Part shown: one piece after another, positions 25,495 through 34,573 of the stretch | Position numbering within the stretch: position 1 is the first letter of the stretch | How the letters are laid out: every line of letters starts with the position of its first letter | Assembly (NCBI RefSeq): GCF_009901565.1 | Contig: NZ_WXEW01000005.1 | Span: 547,176 to 611,175, forward strand | Source of the DNA: Herbidospora solisilvae | GTDB lineage: Bacteria; Actinomycetota; Actinomycetes; Streptosporangiales; Streptosporangiaceae | Reading direction: 5' to 3' | DNA length: 64,000 nucleotides | Program-made: the position numbers and the translations under genes | The notes under the pieces: generated by a model | Seen by the model: the letters and a program-made list of their open reading frames with translations, nothing else | Database searches by the model: none | Told to the model about the DNA's origin: nothing

Positions 25495-26106
25495 TCAGTT
25501 GCCGCGGACGACGATGTCGCCGTACGACGTGACCGCCCGGATGTCGACCGTGAGGTTCCCGTCGAACTTCTGCCGGAGGTCGCGCAGGGTGCCGTGACCC
25601 GTGGTCGCCTCGAGCCCCGCCGAGACGCCCGCCGCGACGCCGACCTCGATCGTCCCGGCGCTGGTCTTCAGGTCGAGCAGGCCGCTGACGGCCTCGGCGA
25701 CGCGGATGTCGCCTTGGGCGGTGTCGGCGATGACGGGCCCGTCGACGGTGCCGAGGGAGATGTCGCCCTTGGCGGTCTGGATCCGGCCGCCGGCGAGGCG
25801 GCCCTCGGTCCGGAAGTCGGTGGCCATGCCGCTGCCCTCGATCGCCGACCCGGCGGGCAGCTCGACGGTCACCTCGACCGAGCCGCTCCTGCCGAACTTG
25901 GGACCATCGGGCGCCCTGACCTCCAGGACACCGCCGGTGAACGCGACGGTGGTCTGCTCGGCCGCCTTGGCGTCGACCGCGCCGCCGGGGTTGCTCGGCC
26001 GGACGTTCACGACGGTGTCGGCGCGGTCGCCGGCGACGATCCGGACGAGACCCATCGGGACGGTGATCTGGGCGGTGACGGCCTGGGGGGTGTCGAACTT
26101 CTGCAT
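25495..26106 (-). CDS. DUF4097-family beta-helix-like protein
   Basis: 203 aa from the ATG at 26106 (GGAG 6 nt upstream). The sequence is a series of short beta repeats (IQTAKGDISLGTVDGPVIAD, TAQGDIRVAEAVSGLLDLKT, TSAGTIEVGVAAG) typical of DUF4097 adhesin-like proteins. There is no signal peptide or transmembrane helix, so it is probably cytosolic. It diverges from a GbsR/MarR-like regulator gene, the usual pairing for this family in actinomycetes, and is probably its target. Confidence 0.85.
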   Translation of the reverse strand: MQKFDTPQAVTAQITVPMGLVRIVAGDRADTVVNVRPSNPGGAVDAKAAEQTTVAFTGGVLEVRAPDGPKFGRSGSVEVTVELPAGSAIEGSGMATDFRTEGRLAGGRIQTAKGDISLGTVDGPVIADTAQGDIRVAEAVSGLLDLKTSAGTIEVGVAAGVSAGLEATTGHGTLRDLRQKFDGNLTVDIRAVTSYGDIVVRGN

Positions 26107-26225
26107 GGTGTGCTCCGTGGGCGTTCGCTGTGTTTCTGACATTGGAAAGGCTAAGTTGCGTTCGCGTATCCTTCAACTGGCTCGTTGCATAAAATGAGCA
26201 TCTACGCATGTCACAGTGCTGAAAT

Positions 26226-26279
26226 CATTGCAATGGTTCTGTGCCTGAATGCAATGCGACGCCATCTCGTGTTGCAATG
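26226..26279. promoter_or_regulatory. CATTGCAATG operator cluster in the divergent region
   Basis: A perfect 10-bp palindrome CATTGCAATG (26226-26235) is followed by two related half-matching sites, AATGCAATG (26248-26256) and TTGCAATG (26272-26279). They lie between the divergent DUF4097 and MarR-like genes, in an AT-richer stretch that also has GTTGCAT near 26184. Autoregulation by the MarR-like protein is the simplest reading. Confidence 0.55.
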
Positions 26280-26339
26280 ACCTGGTGTGAAGGTCATAAT
26301 CGGCAACGGCGGATGCGGTCGAGGGAAGGGGCGGGCCGG

Positions 26340-27077
26340 ATGCCCGGAGGAAGACTCAGTCAGCAGGAGCGTCAGCAGATCGCCGCAGGGCTCGCCGACG
26401 GGCTGGCCTACGCAGAGATCGCCCGGGGGTTGGGCCGGCCCACGTCGACCGTCACCCGTGAGGTCATGCGCAACGGCGGGCCGACCGCCTACCGTGCCGA
26501 GATGGCCCACCGGGCCACCGAACGCCGCGCCCACCGCCGCAGGCGGTCACCCGCCGGCGCTCCGGCGGCGGCGCCCGACGCCTACGGGCGTGATCCCGAG
26601 GCCGTCCGCGACTTCGAGGAGGCGTTCACGACCTCGTTCGTCGAGTCGGGGCTGCCGCGCATGATGTCGCGCATCCTGGCCTGCCTCTACGTCAGCGACA
26701 GCGGCGGGATGACAGCGGCCGAACTGGTCCGCCGGCTCCAGGTCAGCCCGGCCTCCGTGTCCAAGTCCATCGCCTTCCTGGAAGGCCGGGCCCTCGTCCG
26801 GCGTGAACGTCGGGACGACCGCCGCGAGCGCTACGTCGTCGACCTCGACCTCTGGTATCAGTCGATGCTGGCCAGCGCCCGCGCGAACGACCGCGTCGTC
26901 GTGGCGGCGCGCCAAGGGGTCGAGGTGATGGGGCGGGACACTCCGGCGGGGCAACGGCTGGAGTCGGTGGCCCGCTTCATGGACCACGTCACCAACGATC
27001 TGATCCGCTCGACCCTGCAGTGGCGGCCGATCCTCTTCCCCGACAACGCCGGGAAACTGTCAGACGGCGTCGAGTGA
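26340..27077 (+). CDS. GbsR/MarR-family regulator with IS30-type N-terminal HTH
   Basis: 245 aa from the ATG at 26340 (GAAGGG upstream). The first 45 residues (LSQQERQQIAAGLADGLAYA, EIARGLGRPTSTVTREVMRNG) are a helix-turn-helix of the type at the start of IS30 transposases, but no catalytic domain follows. Instead a winged-helix MarR/GbsR domain occupies the rest (GMTAAELVRRLQVSPASVSKS, RRDDRRERYVVDL). It is divergent from DUF4097 and probably represses both genes through the CATTGCAATG sites. Its 3' end overlaps the leftward STAS gene by 18 nt. Confidence 0.85.
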   Translation: MPGGRLSQQERQQIAAGLADGLAYAEIARGLGRPTSTVTREVMRNGGPTAYRAEMAHRATERRAHRRRRSPAGAPAAAPDAYGRDPEAVRDFEEAFTTSFVESGLPRMMSRILACLYVSDSGGMTAAELVRRLQVSPASVSKSIAFLEGRALVRRERRDDRRERYVVDLDLWYQSMLASARANDRVVVAARQGVEVMGRDTPAGQRLESVARFMDHVTNDLIRSTLQWRPILFPDNAGKLSDGVE

Positions 27078-27359
27078 CAACCCGATGACGTCGAGGACAT
27101 GGGCGACCCGTTCGCTGGGTTTCTCGAAGACGAGGTCGTGGCCCCGGTCGCGGACGGTCGCGCGGGCGCGCATCAGGCCGAAGATGCCGGTCGAGTCCAT
27201 GAAGTCGACGTCGGCGAGGTTCACCCTCAGGCGACTGCGGCCCTCCACCATCAGCAGGAGGAAGTCGTAGAGGTCGAAGATCGATGTTATGTCGATGTCG
27301 CCGCCCACGTGGACGACGATCGCGGCGTCGCGTTTTCGTACGCTGAGCCGGAGGTTCAT
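27060..27359 (-). CDS. STAS-domain anti-sigma-factor antagonist
   Basis: 99 aa, a single STAS domain. It has the diagnostic VDFMDSTGIFGL loop, whose serine is the residue phosphorylated by anti-sigma kinases of the RsbW type. Such proteins release a stress sigma factor when unphosphorylated. A SigB-like promoter (27414-27438) lies 55 nt upstream, consistent with feedback from the sigma factor it controls. The gene is not next to an anti-sigma kinase. Confidence 0.88.
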   Translation of the reverse strand: MNLRLSVRKRDAAIVVHVGGDIDITSIFDLYDFLLLMVEGRSRLRVNLADVDFMDSTGIFGLMRARATVRDRGHDLVFEKPSERVAHVLDVIGLSLDAV

Positions 27360-27413
27360 CTCTGGTCCCGGGTCAGACGACCATCAGCGTCCTGGTGTGC
27401 TGGTAAACGCCGC

Positions 27414-27438
27414 ATACCCCCGCAAAACGCCCGCAAAC
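27414..27438 (-). promoter_or_regulatory. SigB-like promoter GTTT-N15-GGGTAT
   Basis: Read on the minus strand, GTTT (27438-27435) is followed after 15 nt by GGGTAT (27419-27414). This matches the general stress-sigma promoter type of actinomycetes (GNNT, N14-16, GGGTAY). It points at the STAS gene and has exactly the same boxes and spacing as the one at 35939. Confidence 0.7.
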
Positions 27439-27474
27439 CTGCGTTGATCACAGAGGGCGGGGTAGGGCGCACAC

Positions 27475-27693
27475 ATGACTAAAAAGGACGAACCATCCAA
27501 AGGTGACGAAGTCACGTGGAAGAGCCACGGTCAGACCGTCCACGGCAAGGTCGAGAAGAAGATCACCAAGCGGACCGAGGAGTCGGGCCGCACGGTCGAC
27601 GCCTCGCCGGACGAGCCGCAGTACCGCGTGCGCAGCGACAAGAGCGGGCGGACCGCCGTACACAAGCCGGAGGCGCTCGATGACGACGGGTGA
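27475..27693 (+). CDS. DUF2945 small Tudor/SH3-like protein
   Basis: 72 aa. The pattern GDEVTWKSHGQTVHGKVEKK, then YRVRSDKSGRTAVHKPEAL, is that of DUF2945 (hypervirulence-associated, Tudor-like fold). It is small, charged and cytosolic; function unknown, often with stress genes. A weaker SigB-like sequence (GCGT near 27441 and GGGTAG at 27460-27465) lies upstream, leaving a very short leader without a clear ribosome site. It overlaps the DUF3140 gene by 14 nt. Confidence 0.85.
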   Translation: MTKKDEPSKGDEVTWKSHGQTVHGKVEKKITKRTEESGRTVDASPDEPQYRVRSDKSGRTAVHKPEALDDDG

Positions 27694-28006
27694 TGAGGAC
27701 TTCGACGGAGCCGTCAACATGACGGCCGCCGAACTGGAGAAGTGGCTCGGCACCGACGAGTCCAAGAGCGTCGGCCAGAAGACCGGCGGCGGCGAGTCGA
27801 CCGGCCACGAGTCGGGCCGCAAGATCGTCGCGATCCTGCGCAAGCGCAAGGGCGAGCTCACCGACGCCGACCGGGCGCACATGCGCAAGGTGACCGGCTA
27901 CGTCCGCCGCCACCTGGCCCAGCGCCCGAGCGGCGACGTCAGCGGCACGCCGTGGCGCTACTCGCTCATGAACTGGGGGCACGACCCGGAGAAAGCACGA
28001 TCTTGA
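27680..28006 (+). CDS. DUF3140 family protein
   Basis: 108 aa from the ATG at 27680 inside the end of DUF2945. NMTAAELEKWLGTDESKSVG, then HESGRKIVAILRKRKGEL and MRKVTGYVRRHLAQRP, are characteristic of DUF3140, a DNA-binding-like helical family of unknown function that is commonly encoded with DUF2945. The stop overlaps the tail of the convergent dehydrogenase gene by 41 nt. Confidence 0.85.
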   Translation: MTTGDEDFDGAVNMTAAELEKWLGTDESKSVGQKTGGGESTGHESGRKIVAILRKRKGELTDADRAHMRKVTGYVRRHLAQRPSGDVSGTPWRYSLMNWGHDPEKARS

Positions 28007-29165
28007 TCGCCCCGTCGCGCTTCTTCTGGAACGTCTCGTACGCCTGCGGCGCCTGTTCCAGCGGGAGCCTGTGGGTGGTCAGGTCCATGACACCGAGCGG
28101 GTCGGACTCGTCGGTGACCAGGGGCATCAGGTCGTCGATCCAGCGTTTGACGTGAGCCTGGCCCATGCGCAGCGTGATGCCCTTGTCGAACAGCTTGAGC
28201 ATGGGCATCGGGTCGCTCATGCCGGCGTACACGCCGGAGATCGAGACGGTGCCGCCGCGGCGGACCGCGTCGAAGGCGGTGTAGAGCGCGCTCAGGCGGT
28301 CGACGCCGGCCGTCGACATGAGCGGGGCGGCGAGCTTGCCGGGCAGGAGGGTGGTCATGGTCTGGGCGGCCTTGGCCACGGGCGAGCCGTGCGCCTCCAT
28401 GCCGACCGCGTCGATCACCGAGTCGGCGCCGCGCCCGCCCGTCATGTCGAGGATCCGTGCCTGCACGTTGCCGGCCTCGGAGGCGTCGACGGTCTCGACG
28501 CCGTGGCGGCGGGCCATCTCCAGCCGCTCGGGCACGCCGTCGACGCCGATCACACGATGGCCGAGGTGGCGGGCGATGCGGGCGCACATCTGGCCGATCG
28601 GGCCGAGGCCGAGCACCGCCACCGAACCGCCCTCGGGCACGTCGGCGAAGGCGACCGCCTGCCAGGCCGTGGGCAGCACGTCCGAGAGGAAGAGGAACCG
28701 CTCGTCGGGCGGGCCCTCGGGCACCTTGATCGGGCCGAACTGGGCCTGCGGCACCCGCAGATACTCGGCCTGGCCGCCGGGGACCTGGCCGTAGAGCTTG
28801 GTGTAGCCGAACAGGGCGGCGCCCTTGCCCTGCTCGCGGACCTGGGTGGTCTCGCACTGGGCGTACAGCCGCTGGTCGCAGGTGTGGCAGTGGCCGCAGG
28901 AGATGTTGAACGGGATCACCACGCGGTCGCCCGGTTCGATGTGGGTGACCTCGGGGCCGACCTCCTCGACGACGCCCATGGGCTCGTGGCCCAGGATGTC
29001 GCCCTCCTCGATGAACGGGCCGAACAGTTCGTACAGGTGCAGGTCGGAGCCGCAGATCGCAGTCGAGGTGACCTTGATGATCGCGTCGTTCGGCTCCTTG
29101 ATCGCCGGGTCGGGGACCTCGTCGACGCGGACGTCGCGCTTGCCGTGCCAGGTGACTGCCTTCAT
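27966..29165 (-). CDS. Zinc-dependent alcohol dehydrogenase (MDR family)
   Basis: 399 aa from the ATG at 29165, with GGGAG 8 nt upstream. Catalytic zinc ligands are in TAICGSDLH and GHEPMG. The structural zinc loop is CGHCHTCDQRLYAQC. The nucleotide-binding motif is VLGLGPIGQM, followed by a discriminating acidic residue (VIGVDGVPERL) that favours NAD over NADP. It resembles the glutathione-independent formaldehyde dehydrogenase-like branch often found in stress regions. Substrate is not determinable from sequence. Confidence 0.88.
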   Translation of the reverse strand: MKAVTWHGKRDVRVDEVPDPAIKEPNDAIIKVTSTAICGSDLHLYELFGPFIEEGDILGHEPMGVVEEVGPEVTHIEPGDRVVIPFNISCGHCHTCDQRLYAQCETTQVREQGKGAALFGYTKLYGQVPGGQAEYLRVPQAQFGPIKVPEGPPDERFLFLSDVLPTAWQAVAFADVPEGGSVAVLGLGPIGQMCARIARHLGHRVIGVDGVPERLEMARRHGVETVDASEAGNVQARILDMTGGRGADSVIDAVGMEAHGSPVAKAAQTMTTLLPGKLAAPLMSTAGVDRLSALYTAFDAVRRGGTVSISGVYAGMSDPMPMLKLFDKGITLRMGQAHVKRWIDDLMPLVTDESDPLGVMDLTTHRLPLEQAPQAYETFQKKRDGAIKIVLSPGRAPSS

Positions 29166-29256
29166 GATCTGCTCCCTTGGATTCGGAACCCCCTTTATTC
29201 GCCGTGCCCCCCTTCGAAAACCGCTAACGGATCGAATCCCGGGTAGTGCGGGGCGC

Positions 29257-30552
29257 ATGAAGCGACTGGCCGTTCTCCTGCTGGTCGCGATCTCCGCCTG
29301 TGGTGGGGTGGGGTCGTCCACCTCCGGCTTCACCACCATGGGGTTCGGCCTGCCCGACGAGATCGCGACCACCCGTGTGGACGCCTTCAAGAAGGCCCAC
29401 CCCGACATCCCGGTGACGATCAACCAGGGGCAGTTCGACGAGCAGGCGTTCCTGTCGTCGGTCGCCTCCGGCAACCCGGCCGACGTGGTCTACCTGCCCC
29501 GCGAGAAGATCGGCGGGTACGCCGCCCGGGGCGCCCTCCAGCCCATCGGCGGCTGCATCGGCGAACAGGCCATCCCGACCGGCGACTACTACCCGGCGGC
29601 GGCCGCCCAGGTCCAGCTCCAGGGCCAGTGGTACGGCATCCCCGAGTTCTACAACTCCGTCGTCCTGGTCGTGAACGACAAGGCGGCGAAGGACGCCGGC
29701 GTCGACCCGGCGAAGATCGACACCAGCGACTGGGACGCCCTGGCCGACCTGGCCGCGAAGATGACCAAGACGTCCGGCGGCACCATCGAACGGCTCGGCC
29801 TCCACCCCAAGCTGCCCGAGTTCCTCCCTCTCTGGGCCAAGGCCAACGGCGCCGACCTGCTCAGCGCCGACGGCACGACGCCCCACCTCGACGACCCGAA
29901 GGTCGCCGAGGCACTGGAGTACGCCGCGAAGCTGATCGCAGACCAGGGCGGCTGGAAGCGGGTGAAGGCCTTCGCCGACACCTTCGACTACTTCGGCGCG
30001 GGCAACCCCTTCGCCAAGGACCAGCTCGGCATGCTGCTCACCGAGCAGTTCGTCGTGGCGGCCATGGCGGGCGTCGACCCCGACGCGGAGATCACCGTCC
30101 TGCCGTTCCTGGGCCGCGACGGCCAGCCGGTCAACAGCGTCGGCGGCAACGCCTGGGCGGTGCCCAAGGGGGCCAAGAACCCCGAAGCGGCCTGCGTGTG
30201 GATGAAGGAGATGACCTCCACCGAGACGTGGATCGCGGCGGCCCGGGCCCGCCAGGCCAAACGGTCGGCCGAGGGCAAGGTCAACATCGGCACGTACACG
30301 GGGAACATGAAGGCCGACGACGTGATCTTCAGGGAGATCGTCAAGCCGTCGGGCCGCCGCGCCTACGACGACGCCGTCACGGTGATCCGCTCGGTGCAGC
30401 AGGCCGGTTTCACCGTCCCGCCGTCGCGGGCCGCGGCCGAGTTCACCACCGCCTACCAGCAGGCGGCGACCCGGGTCCTCCAGGGCGCCCAGCCGGCCGC
30501 CGACTCGCTCCGTCAGGCGCAGGCCGAGGCGGTCAAGGCGCTGGGCCCGTGA
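29257..30552 (+). CDS. ABC transporter extracellular sugar-binding lipoprotein
   Basis: 431 aa. The short signal peptide ends in a lipobox-like AISACGG. The family-1 solute-binding fold is recognisable from FKKAHPDIPVTI, NPADVVYLPREKIGGYAARG, WYGIPEFYNSVVLVVN and SVGGNAWAVPKGAKNPEAA. It captures an oligosaccharide or sugar outside the cell for the two permeases encoded downstream. The stop overlaps the GTG of the first permease. The ribosome site is weak. Confidence 0.88.
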   Translation: MKRLAVLLLVAISACGGVGSSTSGFTTMGFGLPDEIATTRVDAFKKAHPDIPVTINQGQFDEQAFLSSVASGNPADVVYLPREKIGGYAARGALQPIGGCIGEQAIPTGDYYPAAAAQVQLQGQWYGIPEFYNSVVLVVNDKAAKDAGVDPAKIDTSDWDALADLAAKMTKTSGGTIERLGLHPKLPEFLPLWAKANGADLLSADGTTPHLDDPKVAEALEYAAKLIADQGGWKRVKAFADTFDYFGAGNPFAKDQLGMLLTEQFVVAAMAGVDPDAEITVLPFLGRDGQPVNSVGGNAWAVPKGAKNPEAACVWMKEMTSTETWIAAARARQAKRSAEGKVNIGTYTGNMKADDVIFREIVKPSGRRAYDDAVTVIRSVQQAGFTVPPSRAAAEFTTAYQQAATRVLQGAQPAADSLRQAQAEAVKALGP

Positions 30553-31436
30553 GGACGGGGGAGACGCGGTGGGCGTACACGTTCCTGCTGCCCTGGATCA
30601 TCGGGCTGGTGCTGTTCCAGGCCGGGCCGATGATCGCCAGCGCGGTGCTCTCGTTCACCGACTACGACCTCATCGGGGCACCCGAGTTCGTCGGGCTCGA
30701 CAACTACGCCGCCCTGGCCGCCGACCCGAGGGTGGCCCGCGCCATCGAGAACACGCTGCTCTACACCGTGATCCACGTGCCGCTGGCCTGCGTGCTCGCG
30801 CTCGGGCTGGCGCTGCTGCTCAACCAGGTCACCGGCCGGGCCGCCGGGGTGTTCCGCACGGTCTTCTACCTGCCGTCGATGACCCCCACCGTGGCGGTCG
30901 GGGTGCTGTTCCTGTTCCTGCTGAACGGCCAGGCCGGGCTGCTCAACGAGGTGCTGGGCGTGTTCGGGATCGAGGGCCCGCAGTGGACGAGCGATCCCGA
31001 CTGGATGTTGCCCGGCATCGTGATCATGTCGCTGTGGAACCTGGGCGCGAGCACGATCGTGTTGTTCGCGGCGCTGCGCAACGTGCCGCGTGAGCTGACC
31101 GAGGCCGCCATGATCGACGGCGCGGGCAGTTGGCAGCGGTTCCGGCACATCACCCTGCCGATGATCAGTGCCGCGCTGTTCTTCGTGGTGATCGTCGACA
31201 CGATCGCCGCGCTGCAGATGTTCGACCAGGTCTACACGATGTACTTCGGCACCTCGCAGGCCCAGCAGACCACCGGGGACGCCGCCCTGTTCTACGTCGT
31301 CTACCTGTTCCAGCAGGGCTTCCAGTACCTCCACATGGGCTACGCCTCCGCGCTGGCCTGGTTGCTGTTCGCCGTGATCGCCGTGATCACGTTCATTCAG
31401 ATCAAGGTCGGTGACCGTCTGGTGCACTACGAATGA
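30549..31436 (+). CDS. Sugar ABC transporter permease (MalF type)
   Basis: 295 aa, GTG start overlapping the binding-protein stop. Six transmembrane helices and the cytoplasmic EAA loop (ELTEAAMIDGAGSWQRFRHI), which docks the ATPase, define a CUT1-family permease. No ATPase gene follows; actinomycetes usually supply a shared MsiK-type ATPase from elsewhere. Confidence 0.9.
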   Translation: MRTGETRWAYTFLLPWIIGLVLFQAGPMIASAVLSFTDYDLIGAPEFVGLDNYAALAADPRVARAIENTLLYTVIHVPLACVLALGLALLLNQVTGRAAGVFRTVFYLPSMTPTVAVGVLFLFLLNGQAGLLNEVLGVFGIEGPQWTSDPDWMLPGIVIMSLWNLGASTIVLFAALRNVPRELTEAAMIDGAGSWQRFRHITLPMISAALFFVVIVDTIAALQMFDQVYTMYFGTSQAQQTTGDAALFYVVYLFQQGFQYLHMGYASALAWLLFAVIAVITFIQIKVGDRLVHYE

Positions 31437-32251
31437 CCGCCCGCCGGATCTTCCCCCTGATGCTCCTGGGCGCGGCCTCGGCGATCTTCCTCTACCCGTT
31501 CGTCTGGCTGGTCTTCGCCTCGCTGCGCCCGCGCGACCTCACCTTCTCCGGGCAACTGCCGATCCCGTTCCGCCCGCAGAGCTACGCCGATGTGTGGGAC
31601 GCCGCGCCCATGCTGACGTGGCTGCTCAACTCGGTCGTCGTCGGCGTCGCGGCGGCCCTGGCGGTGACGGTGTCGAGCGCGTTCGTGGCCTTCGGGTTCG
31701 CCTACTTCCGGTTCCCCGGCCGGGGGGTCATGTTCGCGAGCGTGCTCGGCACGATGATGCTCCCGGCGGCGGTGACGCTGGTGCCGACGTACCTGATCTG
31801 GAACTCCGTCGGGCTGACCGGCACGCAGGTGCCGCTGTGGGCGGGCAACCTGTTCGGCTCGGCCTTCTACATCTTCCTGCTCCGCCAGTTCATGCTCGGC
31901 CTGCCCCGCTACGTCTTCGAGGCGGCGCGGGTCGACGGGGCGTCATACTTGGGGCTGTTCTGGAAGATCGCGGTGCCGCTGTCGCGCCCGGCGCTGATCA
32001 TCGCGTTCATCTTCGAGCTCAAGGCGAGCTGGTTCGACCTGATGAAGCCGCTGATCTACCTCCAGGACGCCGAGCTGTTCACCCTGCCGCGCGGGTTGAA
32101 GGCCGTGGTCGACCAGTTCTACCAGGGCGGCGACCCGAAATGGGAGATCGTGCTAGCGGCAAGCGTGGTGACCACGCTGCCGCTGATCGTGGTCTTCTTC
32201 TTCGGGCAGCGCTACTTCCTCCAGGGCATCGCCACCACCGGCCGCCGGTGA
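31433..32251 (+). CDS. Sugar ABC transporter permease (MalG type)
   Basis: 272 aa, ATGA overlap with the first permease. Typical MalG-like features: six helices and the EAA motif VFEAARVDGASYLGLFWKI. Together with the two preceding genes it forms a complete CUT1 importer except for the ATPase. Its end lies 4 nt from the stop of the convergent broken oxidoreductase. Confidence 0.9.
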   Translation: MTARRIFPLMLLGAASAIFLYPFVWLVFASLRPRDLTFSGQLPIPFRPQSYADVWDAAPMLTWLLNSVVVGVAAALAVTVSSAFVAFGFAYFRFPGRGVMFASVLGTMMLPAAVTLVPTYLIWNSVGLTGTQVPLWAGNLFGSAFYIFLLRQFMLGLPRYVFEAARVDGASYLGLFWKIAVPLSRPALIIAFIFELKASWFDLMKPLIYLQDAELFTLPRGLKAVVDQFYQGGDPKWEIVLAASVVTTLPLIVVFFFGQRYFLQGIATTGRR

Positions 32252-32255
32252 GGCC

Positions 32256-34563
32256 TCAGCTCACCAGCGCCTGGGTCGCCGAGTCCTTCAGCCGGGCGTT
32301 GGCCCAGCGGAGCTGGCGGAGCGTGTCCGGGTGGCACCGCTGGGCGAGCGACAGCAGATCGGCCCGCCGCGCGCCCTGGGCGGCCTGGGCCAGCAGCTCC
32401 CAGTCGGCCGACACCCCGGCCGCCAGCCGGTAGAGATAACGGAAGTCGGCCAGCAGCAGCACCGAGGGCTCCCGGTGGCCGAGCCACTCGGCGTCGGCGG
32501 CGGACAACTCCGCCCAGACCTCCGGGGCGGCCGCCTGGAGTTCGGGCGTCCGGCCGGTCTTGGTGCGTGTGGAACTGGTAGAGCGAGCGGCCGGTGGTCA
32601 ACCAGAACGGGAAGTCGTCGCCGGGCGACTCGTGCGGGGCGACGTACTCGGCCGCCCGGATGACCGCCCTGCCCTCGGGGTTCAGCGCGCGGTAGTCGGT
32701 GGCCTCGAACGGGGCGCCGGTGATCAGGTCGCGGCCGTAGGTCTCGCAGTAGTCGGGATCGGCCGGGAACTCGCCGCCCGCGTAGAGCCGCTCCGTGCCG
32801 TCGGGCCGCTCGTCGGTGCAGGGCCACTGCACGCCGCCCGCGCGGAGCCTCTCGTACGTCAGCCCGCTGTAGTCGCACGGGCGGCCCCGGGAGCACTCCT
32901 TCCAGGCCTCGAACGCGCCCTCGGGGTCGTGCCACTTGACCAGGGGCGCGCCGTCACGGTCGGTCAGGTCGAGCCGGGCGGCGAACTCGACCAGGATGTC
33001 CAGGTCCGATCGGGCCACCCCGGGAGGCTCGACGGCCTGCTCCGACAGGTGGACGGTCCGGTCGGTGTTGGTGAAGGCGCCGGTCTTCTCGCCCCAGGCG
33101 GCGGCCGGGAGCACCACGTCGGCCAGGTCGGTGGTCTCGGTCGGGAAGAGGTCCTGGACGACCAGGAACAGGTCCTCCCTGGAAAGGATCTCCCGGATGC
33201 GGCGCAGCTCCGGCAGCGAGACGGCGGGGTTGGTGCCGATGACGTACAGGAACCTGATCGAGCCCTCCTCCGCGTAGCGGAAGATCTGCATGGCGTGGGT
33301 CGGCGGCGAGTAGCTCGGGATGTCCAGCGGTTCGATGTTCCAGATCCGCGCCAGGTCGGCGACGTGCGCGGGGTTCGACCAGTTCCGGAAGCCGGGCAGG
33401 TCGCCGTCGGCGCCGCACTCGCGGTTGTTCTGCGCAGTCGGCTGGCCGTTCATCTGGAGCACGCCGCAACCGGGCCGGCCGAGCATGCCGCGCACCAAAT
33501 GGACGTTGTTGACCTGCACCGCCGCGGCGGTGGCCTGGTTGGCCTGGTAGAAGCCCTGCAGCACGGTCGACAGCAGCCGCTCGGCGGTGCCGATCAGCTC
33601 GGCGGCCCGGCGCAGGTCGTCTTCGGGCACCTCGCAGATCAGCGCGGCCTTCTCCAGCGGGTAGTCGGAGACCACGCGCCGCAGCTCGTCGAAGCCGACC
33701 GTGTGGGCGTCGATGTAGGCCTGGTCGATCCACCCGTTCTCGATGATCTCGTGCAGCAGGCCGTTCATCAGGGCCACGTTGCTGCCCGGCCGGTTGGCCA
33801 GGTGGAGGGTCGCGGCCTCGGCGACGGGCGTCGTCCGGGGATCGACGCAGATCACGGCCGGGGGACGGGGCCCGGCCAGCCGGTCGAGGATGCGGCTCCA
33901 CGTGACGGTCTGGGTGGCGGCCATGTTGTGGCCGTAGAGGCAGATGACGTCGGCGTGGTCGATGTCGGCGTAACTGCCCGGCTGGCCGTCGCAGCCGAAC
34001 GACTCCTTCAGGGCCGCCGCCGCGGTCGCGGTACACAGGCGGGTGTTGCCGTCGACGTGGTTGGTGCCCAGGCCGCCGTGGGCGATCAGGCCGAGGGTGT
34101 AGTACTCCTCCAGGAAGAGCTGGCCGCTCGTGTAGAAGGCGAGCGCGCTCGGCCCCTGCTCGTCGAGCAGCTCCCGCACCCGGCCGGTCACCCGGCCCAG
34201 CGCGGTGTCCCAGCTCGCCTCGACCAGACGGCCGTTCTCCCTGACCAGCGGCCTGGTGAGGCGGTCGGGGGAGTTGTTGGCCTGCCAGCCGAACAGGTCC
34301 TTCGGATCGACCCGGCCGTGGTTGACCCGGTCGCCGGCCCGGCCCCGGACCCCGGCGATGCGGCCGTCCTTGACCGCGATCTCCAGGCCGTCGCCGTTGC
34401 TGTGCAGGACCGCGGCGCTCGGCACCCAGAAGTCGACGTCGCCGGGTTCCAGCCCGTCGGCCAGGTGACAGTCGACCCGCACCGGCCACGGTTCGCCCGG
34501 ACCGTAGGGGGTGCGGGCTCCCCACGGGTCGGCGATCCGGCCGGTCGTCATTCGATTGCGCAT
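32256..34563 (-). pseudogene. Molybdopterin oxidoreductase (formate dehydrogenase-like), frameshifted and C-terminally deleted
   Basis: The ATG at 34563 has GAGG 8 nt upstream. About 660 residues read as a molybdopterin-binding oxidoreductase: LFGWQANNSPDRLTRPLVRE, LCTATAAAALKESFGCDGQ, CVDPRTTPVAEAATLHLA, AQNNRECGADGDLPGFRNW. At about 32563-32571 the frame breaks: after SLYQFHT the expected RTKTGRTPELQAAAPEVWAE continues in the next frame, so one base is missing. Just after SAADAEWLG (about 32475) the sequence changes to REPSVLLLADFRYLYRLAAG, which looks like the body of a separate small protein. The C-terminal molybdopterin domain is thus gone. No N-terminal CxxC iron-sulfur ligands are seen, usual for this actinobacterial branch. 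It is probably inactive. Confidence 0.75.
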
Positions 34564-34573
34564 GTCAGTCGCC

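Noticed and set aside
26340..26480. IS30 transposase fragment
   Set aside because: Only the HTH resembles IS30; a full winged-helix MarR domain follows and no DDE domain or IS ends are present.
29225..29255. tRNA-like GATCGAATCCCGGG segment
   Set aside because: No acceptor, D or anticodon stems could be formed around it.
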